Shown here piece by piece: positions 36,169 to 46,227 of a stretch of 57,000 nucleotides of DNA (position 1 is its first letter; every line of letters begins with the position of its first letter). The DNA lies in NCBI GenBank assembly GCA_022446825.1, contig JAKVBY010000031.1:42858-99857 (forward strand), read 5' to 3'. The notes below the pieces were generated by a model. That model worked only from the letters and a program-made list of their open reading frames with translations. It was not told the DNA's origin and ran no database searches. The stretch is from Pirellulaceae bacterium. Lineage in GTDB: Bacteria > Planctomycetota > Planctomycetia > Pirellulales > Pirellulaceae. The position numbers and the translations under genes are program-made.

Positions 36169-37761
36169 TTACTTCCCTAGGGATTTGGCGACATCCGTGC
36201 GATAGGCCTCCACGGCTGGCCAAAAACCAACGATTGCAGCCAGCAACACTAACGCTGGAATAAGGAGGAATTCCATCGAAAGCTCAAACTTCATTGTCGG
36301 TTGTGATCCCAACAATGCAAGAACATTAATACTGGGAGCAAAATCAAAAAAACCGACAGATACACCCGTAAATTCCTCAATATAGGGTCCCGCACCCCAA
36401 TTGAGGGTGTGCCCAAAAAGCCATCCGCAGGTGCCGCCGCCACAAGCCAGAATCAGCGATTCGAGCAAGACAATACAGCCGACGGTCCAGCGCCCCGCTC
36501 CAAGAGCCCGCATCACGGCAATTTCGTTTCGACGTTCACTCATAGAGTTGTAGATGCTGACCAGAATACTGATCCCAGAAACAACGCAAATCATTGTTGT
36601 CAGAAAAAGCATCAGAACTCGAATTGGTTCCACGATCAAGTCAAACAACTTACGGATTTCAGCCACCGGCAAGGCGGCTTGGGCTTCGTTACCTTCGTTG
36701 ACAAGATTTTCTAAAAAGACAGCGTGAATTACCTCGCGCGTGCGCAACAATACGGCCGTCACTTCTCGCTGCTCAATCGGCAAGGGCAAGGTGCGTCCGC
36801 TGGCATCGGTTTCCTCAAACTCAGTCAACGGTTGAATTTCGCCCCTCGTGATCGGTTTTGCATGATTTTCCATCAAATAGAAACCTTCCATGTTGATGAA
36901 CACTCCACGATCTTGCGGCGTCCCCGAAGACGCAAGGATTCCGACCACCGTGAATTTCTTAGCGTGGACATCCCCATCGGCCGCGCCGTGGGACGGAGCA
37001 ATTTCTTGACCTACCTGTAAGTTGTGCTCCCGCGCAACGGTCGCACCAACCACAGCTTCATAAAATCCATGGTCCTCAGACCAAGTCTGGAAGTTGCGAC
37101 CTTCCGAAAACCGAAACTCTTTGCTGGCGTTCTTGCCGAAACGCAAGCTGTCAAACATTGCCGGCGTGGTACCCACAACTCGAAACCGACCAAAATAATC
37201 ACCCAGGCAAAGGGGAATGGTGATCCCCGTATAGCCGTGGTATTTAGTTTTTCTGCCGACCTCAATTGGTAGAATCTTATTTTCTAGCTGCTGAAAAAAC
37301 TCGCTATAATCCCATTGCTTGGCCGTCGCCTGTTTGGCAGCTTCGAGGATGAATCCATCCAGCAAAGCTGCGGTACCTCCAAAACCACCGCCAGTTAATG
37401 CGGCATCTGCCTGCAACGTTTGCCAAGTTGCATCATAGGCATATCCTTGGATGGAGTTGCCATATTCCGCATCACGTTGTTCCGGTGATAAATACTCCAA
37501 GTAATAATCGTAGGGAATGTTCTCAATGGGCTCACTCAAATAGTAGACCGAATTCAAGGTCAACTGCAGACTGCCACCCTTGGCACCGATGAGCATGTTG
37601 TAGCCAAGGCTTGACTTGTTACGGAACGAATCCTCCACAACGCCAAGGATTGTGAGTACGGCGACGATTAACATCACGCCCATCGCCATCGAAAGTGCCG
37701 TCAATATGGACGGCAACTTTCGTTGTTGAATACTGCGCCAGGCAATTAACCAATTGCTCAT
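36169..37761 (-). CDS. FtsX/MacB/LolE-type ABC permease
   Basis: This 530-residue permease has an N-terminal membrane segment (LPSILTALSMAMGVMLIVAVLTILG), a ~320-residue extracytoplasmic domain, and three membrane segments near the C-terminus (VLMLFLTTMICVVSGISIL, TVGCIVLLESLILACGGGTC, LIPALVLLAAIVGFW). The phrase YNSMSERRNEIAVMRALGA is diagnostic of the FtsX-like domain. This four-TM architecture is mechano-transmitting, not pore-forming, and typically moves lipoproteins or activates envelope proteins. It follows the ATPase gene by nine bases. Together with the DUF3299 genes it resembles PA4063-PA4066/zrg-type clusters. Confidence 0.9.
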   Translation of the reverse strand: MSNWLIAWRSIQQRKLPSILTALSMAMGVMLIVAVLTILGVVEDSFRNKSSLGYNMLIGAKGGSLQLTLNSVYYLSEPIENIPYDYYLEYLSPEQRDAEYGNSIQGYAYDATWQTLQADAALTGGGFGGTAALLDGFILEAAKQATAKQWDYSEFFQQLENKILPIEVGRKTKYHGYTGITIPLCLGDYFGRFRVVGTTPAMFDSLRFGKNASKEFRFSEGRNFQTWSEDHGFYEAVVGATVAREHNLQVGQEIAPSHGAADGDVHAKKFTVVGILASSGTPQDRGVFINMEGFYLMENHAKPITRGEIQPLTEFEETDASGRTLPLPIEQREVTAVLLRTREVIHAVFLENLVNEGNEAQAALPVAEIRKLFDLIVEPIRVLMLFLTTMICVVSGISILVSIYNSMSERRNEIAVMRALGAGRWTVGCIVLLESLILACGGGTCGWLFGHTLNWGAGPYIEEFTGVSVGFFDFAPSINVLALLGSQPTMKFELSMEFLLIPALVLLAAIVGFWPAVEAYRTDVAKSLGK

Positions 37762-37770
37762 AATGCTAAC

Positions 37771-38487
37771 CTAATAGACTTCGGGCTGGGCCAAAGTGTT
37801 CTCTGTATTTTCACCGTGCTTTGATTGCGTGACGCGATTAATGTCTTCCAGCCGATCAATGCGTTCGAATTGGTCCGCAACTTCCATGGCATGCGTCACA
37901 ATCAACAATGAAATGTTCTCTTCGCGGCAGGTGTTACGAATTAGATCAATCACATTTTGTTGATTGGTCGGATCAATATTGGCTGTCGGTTCATCTGCCA
38001 ATAAGAGGCTCGGCCGATTCGCCAGCGCTCGGGCTACAGCGACTCGTTGCTGCTCTCCCACAGAGAGAGCCACCGGCTTGTGAGTTGCTCGATGACTCAA
38101 TCCCACACGATTCAAGAGCTCGCGAGCGCGCGTCACGTCCCGTTTTCCCCGCGCAAAAGACATTCCCAAAATAACATTTTCCAAGGCGCTGAAGCCCGGA
38201 AGTAAATTAAACGTTTGAAACACATAGCCAATACAGTGTGCCCGAAAACGATCGCGCGCTTCTTCAGAAAGTCGCCTGACCTGAACTTTATCCAGGACAA
38301 TGTCCCCAGCATCTGCATGACTAATGCCTGCGATGACGTGCAGCAAGGTTGTTTTGCCACACCCACTGCGGCCAATCATGGCAGTTTGTTCACCAGCCGC
38401 TAACTGAAAGCTTGGAATGTCTAAAATCGCAAGCCGACTACCGTCGGGCTCAAGATATGATTTTTCGACGTTGGTAAGCTCAAGCAT
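37771..38487 (-). CDS. LolD/MacB-type ABC ATPase
   Basis: Starting from ATG at 38487 gives 238 residues; a TTG ten codons upstream is an alternative. Walker A is GRSGCGKT, the Q-loop is in YVFQTFNLLP, Walker B is LLLADEPTANIDP and the H-loop is in VTHAMEV. The signature reads LSVGEQQR: the second residue, Gly in most relatives, is Val. It powers the FtsX-like permease encoded nine bases downstream. The gene is the probable start of the 38.5-33.2 kb operon. Confidence 0.92.
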   Translation of the reverse strand: MLELTNVEKSYLEPDGSRLAILDIPSFQLAAGEQTAMIGRSGCGKTTLLHVIAGISHADAGDIVLDKVQVRRLSEEARDRFRAHCIGYVFQTFNLLPGFSALENVILGMSFARGKRDVTRARELLNRVGLSHRATHKPVALSVGEQQRVAVARALANRPSLLLADEPTANIDPTNQQNVIDLIRNTCREENISLLIVTHAMEVADQFERIDRLEDINRVTQSKHGENTENTLAQPEVY

Positions 38488-38672
38488 AGAAGAAAACTCG
38501 CGTTGCGAGACCGTCAAAAAGTAATTTGGAGCAAGTCAGCAGGCAGCAGTGCACAAACTTAATGGGTTTCGATCTACGAGTGAAGTCCACCACACCAAGG
38601 AATCCTGTACGGCTCAAATACGGGGCATAATTATCCTGACCCCACTGCCAAATCATGACCCAAGACCTCACA

Positions 38673-39173
38673 TCATCTTCGTCGCATCGCTCGCTCGATG
38701 TCTCGCTTCATATCGGATTTTTTTAGAGCTTCTCGCTTATCATGTAACTTCCGACCACGACACAGACCCAGCAGAATTTTGGCAATTCCGCGATCAGTGA
38801 AGTAGACTTTCAAAGGCACTAAGGTAAGACCTTTTTCATGCGCTTGACCAGCAAACTTCCGCACTTCTCGGCGATGCAAGAGAAGCTTGCGTGGGCGTTT
38901 GGGATCATGATTCCAAATGGTTGCTTGTTTGTATTCGGGAATATCACAACCGACTAACCATACTTCATCTTCTTTGACACGGGCGTACGATTCATCGAGT
39001 GACATTTTTCCGTCACGTAAACTTTTTACTTCACTTCCCACCAAGACCAAGCCACATTCCAGCGTCTCTAAGACCTCAAAACGATGGCGCGCCTTGCGAT
39101 TTTCCGCGAGCGGCCGGCGTTTGGCCACTGCCGATTTTTTGGTCGCATCTTTCTTTTTCTTTGATTTAGCCAC
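38673..39173 (-). CDS. smpB: SsrA-binding protein
   Basis: This 166-residue protein has all SmpB hallmarks: a basic N-terminus, ENRKARHRFEVLETLECGL, GSEVKSLRDGKMSL, Y/F-containing RKLLLHRREV, VPLKVYFTDRG and the C-terminal basic tail KREALKKSDMKRDIERAMRRR. It binds tmRNA and rescues stalled ribosomes. A tmRNA gene is often near smpB in bacteria, but I do not see one here. The N-terminal extension (SKKKKDATKKSAV) is longer than in E. coli. Confidence 0.96.
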   Translation of the reverse strand: MAKSKKKKDATKKSAVAKRRPLAENRKARHRFEVLETLECGLVLVGSEVKSLRDGKMSLDESYARVKEDEVWLVGCDIPEYKQATIWNHDPKRPRKLLLHRREVRKFAGQAHEKGLTLVPLKVYFTDRGIAKILLGLCRGRKLHDKREALKKSDMKRDIERAMRRR

Positions 39174-39281
39174 GCGCGCGCTCTGTAGTCTTCAGTTAGC
39201 TATAGATAAACCCCCTACAGGGCCTAGTGGGACGTCCCACGGTCCTCCAACACGAATTCTGCCAAGCAGTGGATGAGCAAA

Positions 39282-41072
39282 CTACTGAGGGCCGGGTGGG
39301 CCCGGTGCACCGCCTTGTCCACCCCCTGGTGGTCCTAGACTTTGCGGTGCCCCTTGGGGCGTGAATCCGGGTGGCGGAGGTGCTCCTTCCGGACCAGCAA
39401 TTGACATACCCCGCTGCATCATTTCGGGAGTGATATCTTGACGGCTGGCGAATTCATCCGCTAGGCGGTCCATTTCCGTTATCCGTCGCTGCATATCCAT
39501 TAATGCCTGTAAGGGAAAATCCCTGGGAAATTCCACGTCCAGTTGCTCGTGCAATCGGGCATAACGACGAATCGACTCCATGAGGATTTCCGCCGTCTCG
39601 TCGTGCATGAGGTCAGGGTATTTCTCAAAAATTTGCGCCCAATTCTTCCAAGCGCCTTCATACTTTTCCTTCGCCGTAATCAAATCTGATTCGTCATTTG
39701 CTGCGTCGGCTTCAAAGACCAGCCGCCGCGCAGAGGTTGCAGTCGGGGTTTGCTCAGCCCGACAGCGCATCGCCCAGTATCCAAAATTAACCGTCGTGCG
39801 ATATTGAAAGACCCGACCAATATGAACACTTTTTGATTGGATTTCGTCTGCCATAGCCCGCGCTTGGTTCTTGATGTCCTCAGAAACCTCGGACCGAAAC
39901 GCTAAATCGTAAGGAGTCACGCGCAGCTTATCTTCCGCCAAACTGGCAAGTTGCATCTGAGCTGCATCTCTTTCTGCGTCTGCTATCGCCAACACATCGC
40001 GTTCTTCAGGCGTTAATTCATTTTCAAGCTTGTCTTGGCGAATGCGATCCCGTGCTTCGGGTGCCAGCGCACCAATGTCGTCCCGCATTTGGTTAATATC
40101 CTGCTCAAGTCTGGCAAAATCATTAAGCCGAAGATCGACTCCCCATGAAGATGGGATCGGAATGTCTCCCAAAGCTCGCCAATCCTTGCCTGCTTCGCGC
40201 CAGGCGTACTCACTTTTCTCGTCCAGATATCCCTCTTCTTGGATAGCTTCCGCATGATTGATCTTCGAGCGGTGCGCTGTCGAGTGGAAGACGAGGGGGC
40301 TACGGCCTTGATAGACCTCCTCGGTCTTTTCTGAAAGCTTCACCAGTGATTTAATTTGCACACCCTTGGTGGCGACCACTTCCTGACCGACTCCGTACCA
40401 TAAGCGACCGACAAGCCACGTATCGGGAAGCTTATCGGGGCCACGCGCTTGATTACTTTCAATCTCAACATATTTATTTTGCTTTTCGTGAAACTCAGTA
40501 TCTTCACGAAACAATTTTCGATAAAGAAGTCGTTCATCAGCGCGTCCAAACTTTTGTCCCATAAACCAACCAATGCTCCACAACAATCGTGGATTGTCTC
40601 GGTTGTAGCGCGTCCCTTTGACGAGAAAGTCGATTCCCTTTTTGACCCACTGATATCGATGCCGGTAGTTATCGAATTCAACGGAAATATTGTAGGACAG
40701 GTTGTGACCTTGGTATTCCCACACGGTAATATAATTCGGTTGTAGCTTCGTGATTTGATTCAATGTCGCAGACAAGCTGTCCCACGACTTGGTTTTTTTG
40801 TACTCCGTTGCCTTTCCCCACAATAGATTCGCTGCAACTCCCCGCAAGCCGAGGGTCGCCAGTTTGATCGACTCACCCGCTGGATCAATATCACCAAGAT
40901 CTGCTTGGGACAAGTTGTACTCTGTGCGCAAGCGCGATAATTGGCCACCGGCAGATTTTTGGTCGTCGCGCGTGCCCGTTGCCGGTTGACCCAACAAAAA
41001 AAGTGGAAAAAGGAGCAATGCAATAGCACCGATGTAGATCACTTTTCGACGAGTAGCAGCGCTTTGGTTCAT
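39282..41072 (-). CDS. Membrane-anchored partner protein of the ABC-2-type transporter
   Basis: This 596-residue protein has one N-terminal membrane segment (RRKVIYIGAIALLLFPLFLLG). The region TLNQITKLQPNYITVWEYQGHNLSYNIS and what follows is helical and may contain TPR-like hairpins. A coiled-coil-like stretch (ARLEQDINQMRDDIG) comes later. The last ~35 residues are Pro/Gly/Gln-rich low complexity. I do not recognise a named family; similar proteins in planctomycete genomes accompany ABC-2 transporters. The stop of the permease gene overlaps its start by ATGA, so the two are coupled, and the ATPase is also upstream. Confidence 0.72.
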   Translation of the reverse strand: MNQSAATRRKVIYIGAIALLLFPLFLLGQPATGTRDDQKSAGGQLSRLRTEYNLSQADLGDIDPAGESIKLATLGLRGVAANLLWGKATEYKKTKSWDSLSATLNQITKLQPNYITVWEYQGHNLSYNISVEFDNYRHRYQWVKKGIDFLVKGTRYNRDNPRLLWSIGWFMGQKFGRADERLLYRKLFREDTEFHEKQNKYVEIESNQARGPDKLPDTWLVGRLWYGVGQEVVATKGVQIKSLVKLSEKTEEVYQGRSPLVFHSTAHRSKINHAEAIQEEGYLDEKSEYAWREAGKDWRALGDIPIPSSWGVDLRLNDFARLEQDINQMRDDIGALAPEARDRIRQDKLENELTPEERDVLAIADAERDAAQMQLASLAEDKLRVTPYDLAFRSEVSEDIKNQARAMADEIQSKSVHIGRVFQYRTTVNFGYWAMRCRAEQTPTATSARRLVFEADAANDESDLITAKEKYEGAWKNWAQIFEKYPDLMHDETAEILMESIRRYARLHEQLDVEFPRDFPLQALMDMQRRITEMDRLADEFASRQDITPEMMQRGMSIAGPEGAPPPPGFTPQGAPQSLGPPGGGQGGAPGPPGPQ

Positions 41073-42931
41073 GCCGCAATTTCCCTGGTTTTCAAAAAGA
41101 AGTAACCGACGATGGAAGCACCTAACAAGTACACCAACGTGATCGTTGCATGACGAGCAATCAGATTTGGGTCAATGCTGTAGCCATAGGCCACATAATC
41201 AGATGTATTAAAGCTTCGATAATCGGGCAATAAGAATTTGGCGACACCGGTCAACACGATCATCAAGACTTTGTCCAATTTATCGATGATCTGCGACGAA
41301 AGTGTTAAGTCCACGGAGAGCGCCACATTCTTTTGTGTGACCACGCGCACAAAAGCTTCAATCGGCCCCCCACCAAAGGTTGCGTCGGTCGCAATTGGAT
41401 CGAATTGTCCGATCAACACACTATGAATATTCGAACTAAAAAATCCCATCAAGAGACTTCCAAAGGCTGCCAGCATCGACACCGCCGTATTTAAGAACGT
41501 ACTAAACATGACGCCAAAACATGTGGCAAGAACCATTTGGAACCAGATCCCTAAATGACCCTTAATAAAATTGAAACCAAATGACGTGTTGTCAGCGCGA
41601 ATGTAAAGGTCTGCTCGCGAGACACCGTAGTATTGGTTCCTTTCACTGCATTGAAGTTTGATTTTGACTTCATTTCGGTCATTCACGAGATCTTCAAACA
41701 AATTCCCGCGGTGACTCGAACCGTCTGAGCGAACGATATCCAATTCAACCGGCACGCGCAGCTGGTCAATCTCGAATTCTCTGGCCTCGAAATAGATTGG
41801 AGCACTTTCTTGGCCTTTATCCTCATCAGGATTCTGGATTGTAATGGTCCCCAAAACCCCCTTGTCCTGTTCACCTTTGTTCGTACGAAAGACTTGCAAT
41901 CCAAGTTCCAAGGGCAGCCCATCTTGATACTTTTCCCGTGTCACATTCGAAAATGTCCAAATCGCCGAAGAGAGCGTTCCACCCGAGATATACGAGCGAT
42001 AATCAAACTCATCGCCAATGCTGATACCACCTCGAATGGCGACTCCCGATCGCGTGAGAAATCGCAACGACCCATATTCCGGCACTCGCGATTGAAGCAT
42101 ATCTTGCGGTGCGCCCACTTCGAATGTCGGTGCGTCTTCTGAGCCACCGGTATGGCGAACCTCATGCCAGTGACCATGCACGACGTCCGTGCGTCCCACA
42201 CCATTAACCGGAACTTCAAACTGATGCGAATGATGGGAATCGTAGCTGGTTACCCCTGCCCAGGCAGTACCGTCGTTGCCGTCAACTAGAGAAAACGTTT
42301 CAACGATGTGGTCATGATGCACACCACGCGTAACGAAGAAATATCCGACCACACACATCACGACAATCAGTACGGTTCCCACCGCTCCAAATCCAAGAAT
42401 TCGCCCCAAGACTAATTCAATCGCTCGCACGGGCTTAGTCACAACACTGTAAATTGTGCGGTTCTTGATGTCGCTGGGCAAACTAAATGTGGCCAGCAGG
42501 ATAGCCAAACCCAATACAAAAAAGTTGGCTGTCGTGAGTACAAAACTCAAATAGAGCTTCGCGGGATTTTCACTTTCGACGTCGAGAAACCAAGAAGCAA
42601 ACAACAAAATGATCATGAAAATAACAAACACAATCACAACTTTTCGCCGAATCGATTCCTGTATCGCTAATCTGGCAACGGCCCATATTCGGCGCACTGA
42701 CATGTGGCGCATATCAACCCAGAATCCGCCAACAGTGCGTGCAACGACGTAAAAGCCTTCCGTAAATCCGTGACGCACCGCAGCATATAGATAGCAAACG
42801 ATGGATCCGATAATAAAAACGGCGAAAGCAAGAATCCAAAACAAAAAGAAGGCGCCAATCTTGATATTGCCCGTGTGGGCCGGACCAGGGAGGAGCCAAT
42901 CGGTAAAAGAAAGAAAGTCTTCAACAATCAT
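41069..42931 (-). CDS. ABC-2-type permease with large periplasmic domain
   Basis: This 620-residue protein has membrane segments near 30-50, 95-115, 130-150, 178-198 and several in the C-terminal third (FQMVLATCFGVMFSTF, AAFGSLLMGFFSS, ATITLVYLLGASIVGYFF). A ~250-residue soluble region lies between the fourth and fifth. That region has phrases such as LRFLTRSGVAIRGGISIG and PIYFEAREFEIDQL and could bind the substrate. It forms a transporter with the ATPase at 43.0-44.0 kb and is coupled to the 596-residue protein. The substrate is unknown. Confidence 0.87.
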   Translation of the reverse strand: MIVEDFLSFTDWLLPGPAHTGNIKIGAFFLFWILAFAVFIIGSIVCYLYAAVRHGFTEGFYVVARTVGGFWVDMRHMSVRRIWAVARLAIQESIRRKVVIVFVIFMIILLFASWFLDVESENPAKLYLSFVLTTANFFVLGLAILLATFSLPSDIKNRTIYSVVTKPVRAIELVLGRILGFGAVGTVLIVVMCVVGYFFVTRGVHHDHIVETFSLVDGNDGTAWAGVTSYDSHHSHQFEVPVNGVGRTDVVHGHWHEVRHTGGSEDAPTFEVGAPQDMLQSRVPEYGSLRFLTRSGVAIRGGISIGDEFDYRSYISGGTLSSAIWTFSNVTREKYQDGLPLELGLQVFRTNKGEQDKGVLGTITIQNPDEDKGQESAPIYFEAREFEIDQLRVPVELDIVRSDGSSHRGNLFEDLVNDRNEVKIKLQCSERNQYYGVSRADLYIRADNTSFGFNFIKGHLGIWFQMVLATCFGVMFSTFLNTAVSMLAAFGSLLMGFFSSNIHSVLIGQFDPIATDATFGGGPIEAFVRVVTQKNVALSVDLTLSSQIIDKLDKVLMIVLTGVAKFLLPDYRSFNTSDYVAYGYSIDPNLIARHATITLVYLLGASIVGYFFLKTREIAA

Positions 42932-43046
42932 GAGGATTTATCGGTAACCTGATTTCGGTAACTTCTTGGGTCCAATACGCTTCAAACCACCTGACGATCG
43001 AGGGCCATCCCAAACTGCGCTTCCGCAGCAAAGGAGGGAACATACG

Positions 43047-44024
43047 CTAACGGTCTCCATTGCTTGACTCAGTCTCTCTGTCCACTTCTTGATCCTTGTC
43101 CACGTCTTGAGCACGACGACCTGGTCGCGCTTCGCTCTCGCGCACAATCCGCAAGAACAAATCTTCCAGGGTGGAGGTAGGATTGTCCATCATCAGCAAT
43201 TCTGCTTCGTGCCGCGAAATGACTTGGCGAATTTCATCTTTCGCCGATTCGCTCAGACCCTTGGCGTGGATCTGAGTAACATCTTGAACAGTCAACAATT
43301 TATCGACGCGTCCAAGTTCCTTCAGTTCACCTTGGTGCAAAATAGCGATTCGATCACAAACATCCTGAACATCAGCCAAGAGGTGGCTGCACATCAGAAC
43401 GGTCTTGCCTTTGTCGCGCAGATCAAGAATTAAGTCTTTCATATCGCGCGTTCCGATCGGGTCGAGACCAGTGGTTGGTTCGTCCAAAAAAATCAGTTCC
43501 GGGTCATTTATCAAGGCCTGTGCCAACCCGATCCGCCGTGTCATCCCTTTCGAGTATTCCTTCAATTGACGCCGCTTGGCCCAATCAAGCCCAACCATAT
43601 TGATCAACTCGTCGATGCGCGACCGACGTTGCGCAGTGGTCATGTCAAACAGGCGACCGTAAAAATCAAGTGTCTCCTCGGCATTGAGGAATTTATATAA
43701 GTACGATTCTTCTGGGAGATATCCAATACGTTCATTCTTACGAACGTCCTGCGCTTGCCGATCGAAGACGAGCGCTTGTCCGCTGGTAGGAAATAAAAGA
43801 CCCAGCAACAATTTGATCGTGGTGCTCTTCCCTGAACCATTGGGACCAAGTAGCCCGAAAACTTCGCCACGTCGGACTTCCAAATCAAGCGCTTTTAAGG
43901 CGCGCACTTTTTGTCGGCCCCAAAAATCGCGATAGACCTTGGTCAGATTGCGTGTTTCGATTACGACTTCGTCAGTAGGTTTCTTTACTTGGGGTTCAGA
44001 CTTTACCTTGACTTCTGCAGACAT
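43047..44024 (-). CDS. ABC-2-type transporter ATPase
   Basis: This 325-residue ATPase has Walker [10 protein letters not shown]-loop GYLPEE, signature YSKGMTRR (replacing LSGGQ, as usual in this class), Walker [14 protein letters not shown] and H-loop CSHLL. The C-terminal ~85 residues form a DrrA-type accessory domain, then an acidic tail ([18 protein letters not shown]). It is the first gene of the three-gene transporter operon; the permease starts 115 bases later. It exports an unknown substrate together with the permease. Confidence 0.93.
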   Translation of the reverse strand: MSAEVKVKSEPQVKKPTDEVVIETRNLTKVYRDFWGRQKVRALKALDLEVRRGEVFGLLGPNGSGKSTTIKLLLGLLFPTSGQALVFDRQAQDVRKNERIGYLPEESYLYKFLNAEETLDFYGRLFDMTTAQRRSRIDELINMVGLDWAKRRQLKEYSKGMTRRIGLAQALINDPELIFLDEPTTGLDPIGTRDMKDLILDLRDKGKTVLMCSHLLADVQDVCDRIAILHQGELKELGRVDKLLTVQDVTQIHAKGLSESAKDEIRQVISRHEAELLMMDNPTSTLEDLFLRIVRESEARPGRRAQDVDKDQEVDRETESSNGDR

Positions 44025-44676
44025 CAGTAGTTCCGTAATTTAATGGGACGTGCTGCACAACCGACCAAATCGGCTCGACACCACATAAGACCAGCAAAAA
44101 CGTTCGTAGAAATCCCCGAGATTGTTATTAGGTATCTCTTTACGTCACAAGCGGTTTGTCGGTTCAACCTTCCGGCACTTCAAAACTTCCCACCAGCTGC
44201 GCTTGCGTTCCAACATCGACTTGGCACACATTGTCGAATGTGTGGAGTCAACGACAAATGTTTCGTGCGCTTCGTGACACAACTCGCGGGACAAAAATGG
44301 TGGTTAACAAAGGGTCGGCTCACAGGGACTCGGTGAACGTACCAAGTTGATTTTCGTTAATTGGTCCAAAACCATTACTATAAGTGGGTTTAGGTGGATA
44401 TTCAAGGAATCAAAAGAGGGAAACCACGGTTACTAAAGCAGCATTCCCCCAAGATAGGAAAACCTTATCGGTTCTCCGGGCCCCAGCTGGGAAAATCGGT
44501 TTGCCTACGTAAGAACCGCAGAAAATCAAAATCTCCGCGTTCTAGCGGTCTAATCCAATCTGTTTAAGTAAGTCCGCTACAAAACAAGAGTCGAACGAGT
44601 CAGAGAAATCACCCGGCGACAGCCATTCATAAGGAGTCTAAACTGTAAGCTTCTCCTCTCCATCGACCGGCTGCCC
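44025..44676. other. Divergent intergenic region, nothing recognised
   Basis: About 650 bases lie between the ABC operon and folC and must carry both promoters. No clear promoter pair, RNA fold or small gene is seen; a 97-codon frame at 44043-44336 lacks supporting features. Confidence 0.5.
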
Positions 44677-46185
44677 ATGTCACGCGAGCCTTTCTACAAC
44701 AAAAAAGCGTCCTCAGCCGAACGGTTCTTGGTGAACCGTATCAATTATGAAAGTTCGGCCAAGATTCCCTATGGTCAACGCGACTTTAAGTTAGATCGCA
44801 TGTGCCATCTCATGGACCAACTTGGCAATGTGCAGAATGGATTGAAAGTCGTTCACGTTGCCGGTACCAAAGGCAAAGGGTCGACCGCCTCCATGATCGC
44901 ATCGATCCTGACTTCGGCCGGTTACCGTACCGGCCTTTATAGTTCACCTCACCTGACTCGTATTGAAGAACGGCTCTCTCTCAATGGTAAGGCATGTTTG
45001 CCAGATGACTTTGCGCGTCTTGTAGAACAAATTCGACCGACAGTCGAACATATCGACAAGAATGACCGTCTTCTAAAAAATGCGGATCCTCGCAGTCCGA
45101 CATACTTCGACGTCACCACCGCCTTGGCATTCCTTTATTTTGCGGAACGCAATCCGGACATCGTGGTCCTTGAAGTTGGCCTGGGAGGCAGGCTCGATTC
45201 GACCAACGTTTGCAAACCTCTCGTTTCGGTAATCACAAGCATTAGCTTGGATCACACCAAGCAACTCGGCGACTCCCTTGAGGAAATTGCAGCAGAGAAA
45301 GCAGGGATTATCAAACGCGGAGTGGATGTCGTGAGCGGCGTTCAAGGCACCGCAGCTGCTGAAGTGATTCGTCAGCGCGCGGCAGACCAAGAGGCGCCTC
45401 TCTACGAGTTAGGTAACAACTTCCATATCGATGTTGATCTGGAAACCATCAAGCAGGCCACACACAACCATGCCGTTGACGATACCATTCGTTTCCCCGT
45501 CTTTGACTTTCACGACTCAACAAATTCTCGGGATTCTATTTCGAGTGTATCGCTTGGATTATTAGGTCGTCATCAGGCTGCCAATGCAGCATTAGCGATT
45601 GCGACTTGCCGTCGCTTGATTTCGACAGGTGACTACTCTGTTTCAGAGGACGCGATCCGATCTGGACTTACACAAGTAAGCTGCCCAGCTCGTATTGAGG
45701 TGGTCGCAAGTCATCCAACAATTGTGGTTGACACGGCACACAATCCCGCATCCATGCAGGCGCTCTTCAACACCCTCGATGAAGCCTTTCCGCACCGGCG
45801 CCGTATCGTGCTCTTTGCTTCGAGCTGCGAAAAGGATATCAGCGAAATGCTTTCGATCCTCGTCAGTCAAGTGGATGAACTGATACTTACGCGTTACCAA
45901 GACAACCCGCGTGCAATTTCAATTGAGGACCTCAGTACGTTGGCTCATTCTGCGGTTGCTCGCCAACATGTCCAATCCAAGGGTCAAGCTTGTGCACGGA
46001 TTACTCGCCACGAACAACCGCTGGATGCGTTACAAGCCGCGCGGGCAATCGCATCAAAATATGATTTGATTTGTATTACCGGGTCGTTTTTTCTTGCTGG
46101 AGAACTGCGAGACACCGTCATGAACAATGAAAGTCGGCAGATTTGCTCACCAGAGAAACCCATGCTAAAAGTACAAAATGCGTAA
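44677..46185 (+). CDS. folC: Folylpolyglutamate/dihydrofolate synthase
   Basis: This 502-residue Mur-ligase-fold enzyme adds glutamate to folates, and may also form dihydrofolate. It shows the ATP loop HVAGTKGKGSTASM, the FolC phrase YSSPHLTRIEERL, VLEVGLGGRLDSTN, SLDHTKQLG and EKAGIIKRG. The later VVDTAHNPASMQAL belongs to the C-terminal domain. It is longer than E. coli FolC (422) by N- and C-terminal extensions. A planctomycete using tetrahydromethanopterin still needs folate for nucleotide synthesis. The small exported-protein gene follows by 42 bases. Confidence 0.95.
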   Translation: MSREPFYNKKASSAERFLVNRINYESSAKIPYGQRDFKLDRMCHLMDQLGNVQNGLKVVHVAGTKGKGSTASMIASILTSAGYRTGLYSSPHLTRIEERLSLNGKACLPDDFARLVEQIRPTVEHIDKNDRLLKNADPRSPTYFDVTTALAFLYFAERNPDIVVLEVGLGGRLDSTNVCKPLVSVITSISLDHTKQLGDSLEEIAAEKAGIIKRGVDVVSGVQGTAAAEVIRQRAADQEAPLYELGNNFHIDVDLETIKQATHNHAVDDTIRFPVFDFHDSTNSRDSISSVSLGLLGRHQAANAALAIATCRRLISTGDYSVSEDAIRSGLTQVSCPARIEVVASHPTIVVDTAHNPASMQALFNTLDEAFPHRRRIVLFASSCEKDISEMLSILVSQVDELILTRYQDNPRAISIEDLSTLAHSAVARQHVQSKGQACARITRHEQPLDALQAARAIASKYDLICITGSFFLAGELRDTVMNNESRQICSPEKPMLKVQNA

Positions 46186-46210
46186 TAACTCAAGGTCCCG
46201 CACTTCATTC

Positions 46211-46220
46211 CCTATATAGG
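46211..46220 (+). promoter_or_regulatory. 10-bp palindrome overlapping a weak binding site
   Basis: CCTATATAGG is a perfect palindrome whose final AGG lies seven bases before the ATG at 46228. It may simply be the ribosome binding site; the symmetry could be chance. Confidence 0.25.
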
Positions 46221-46227
46221 TGTCACG

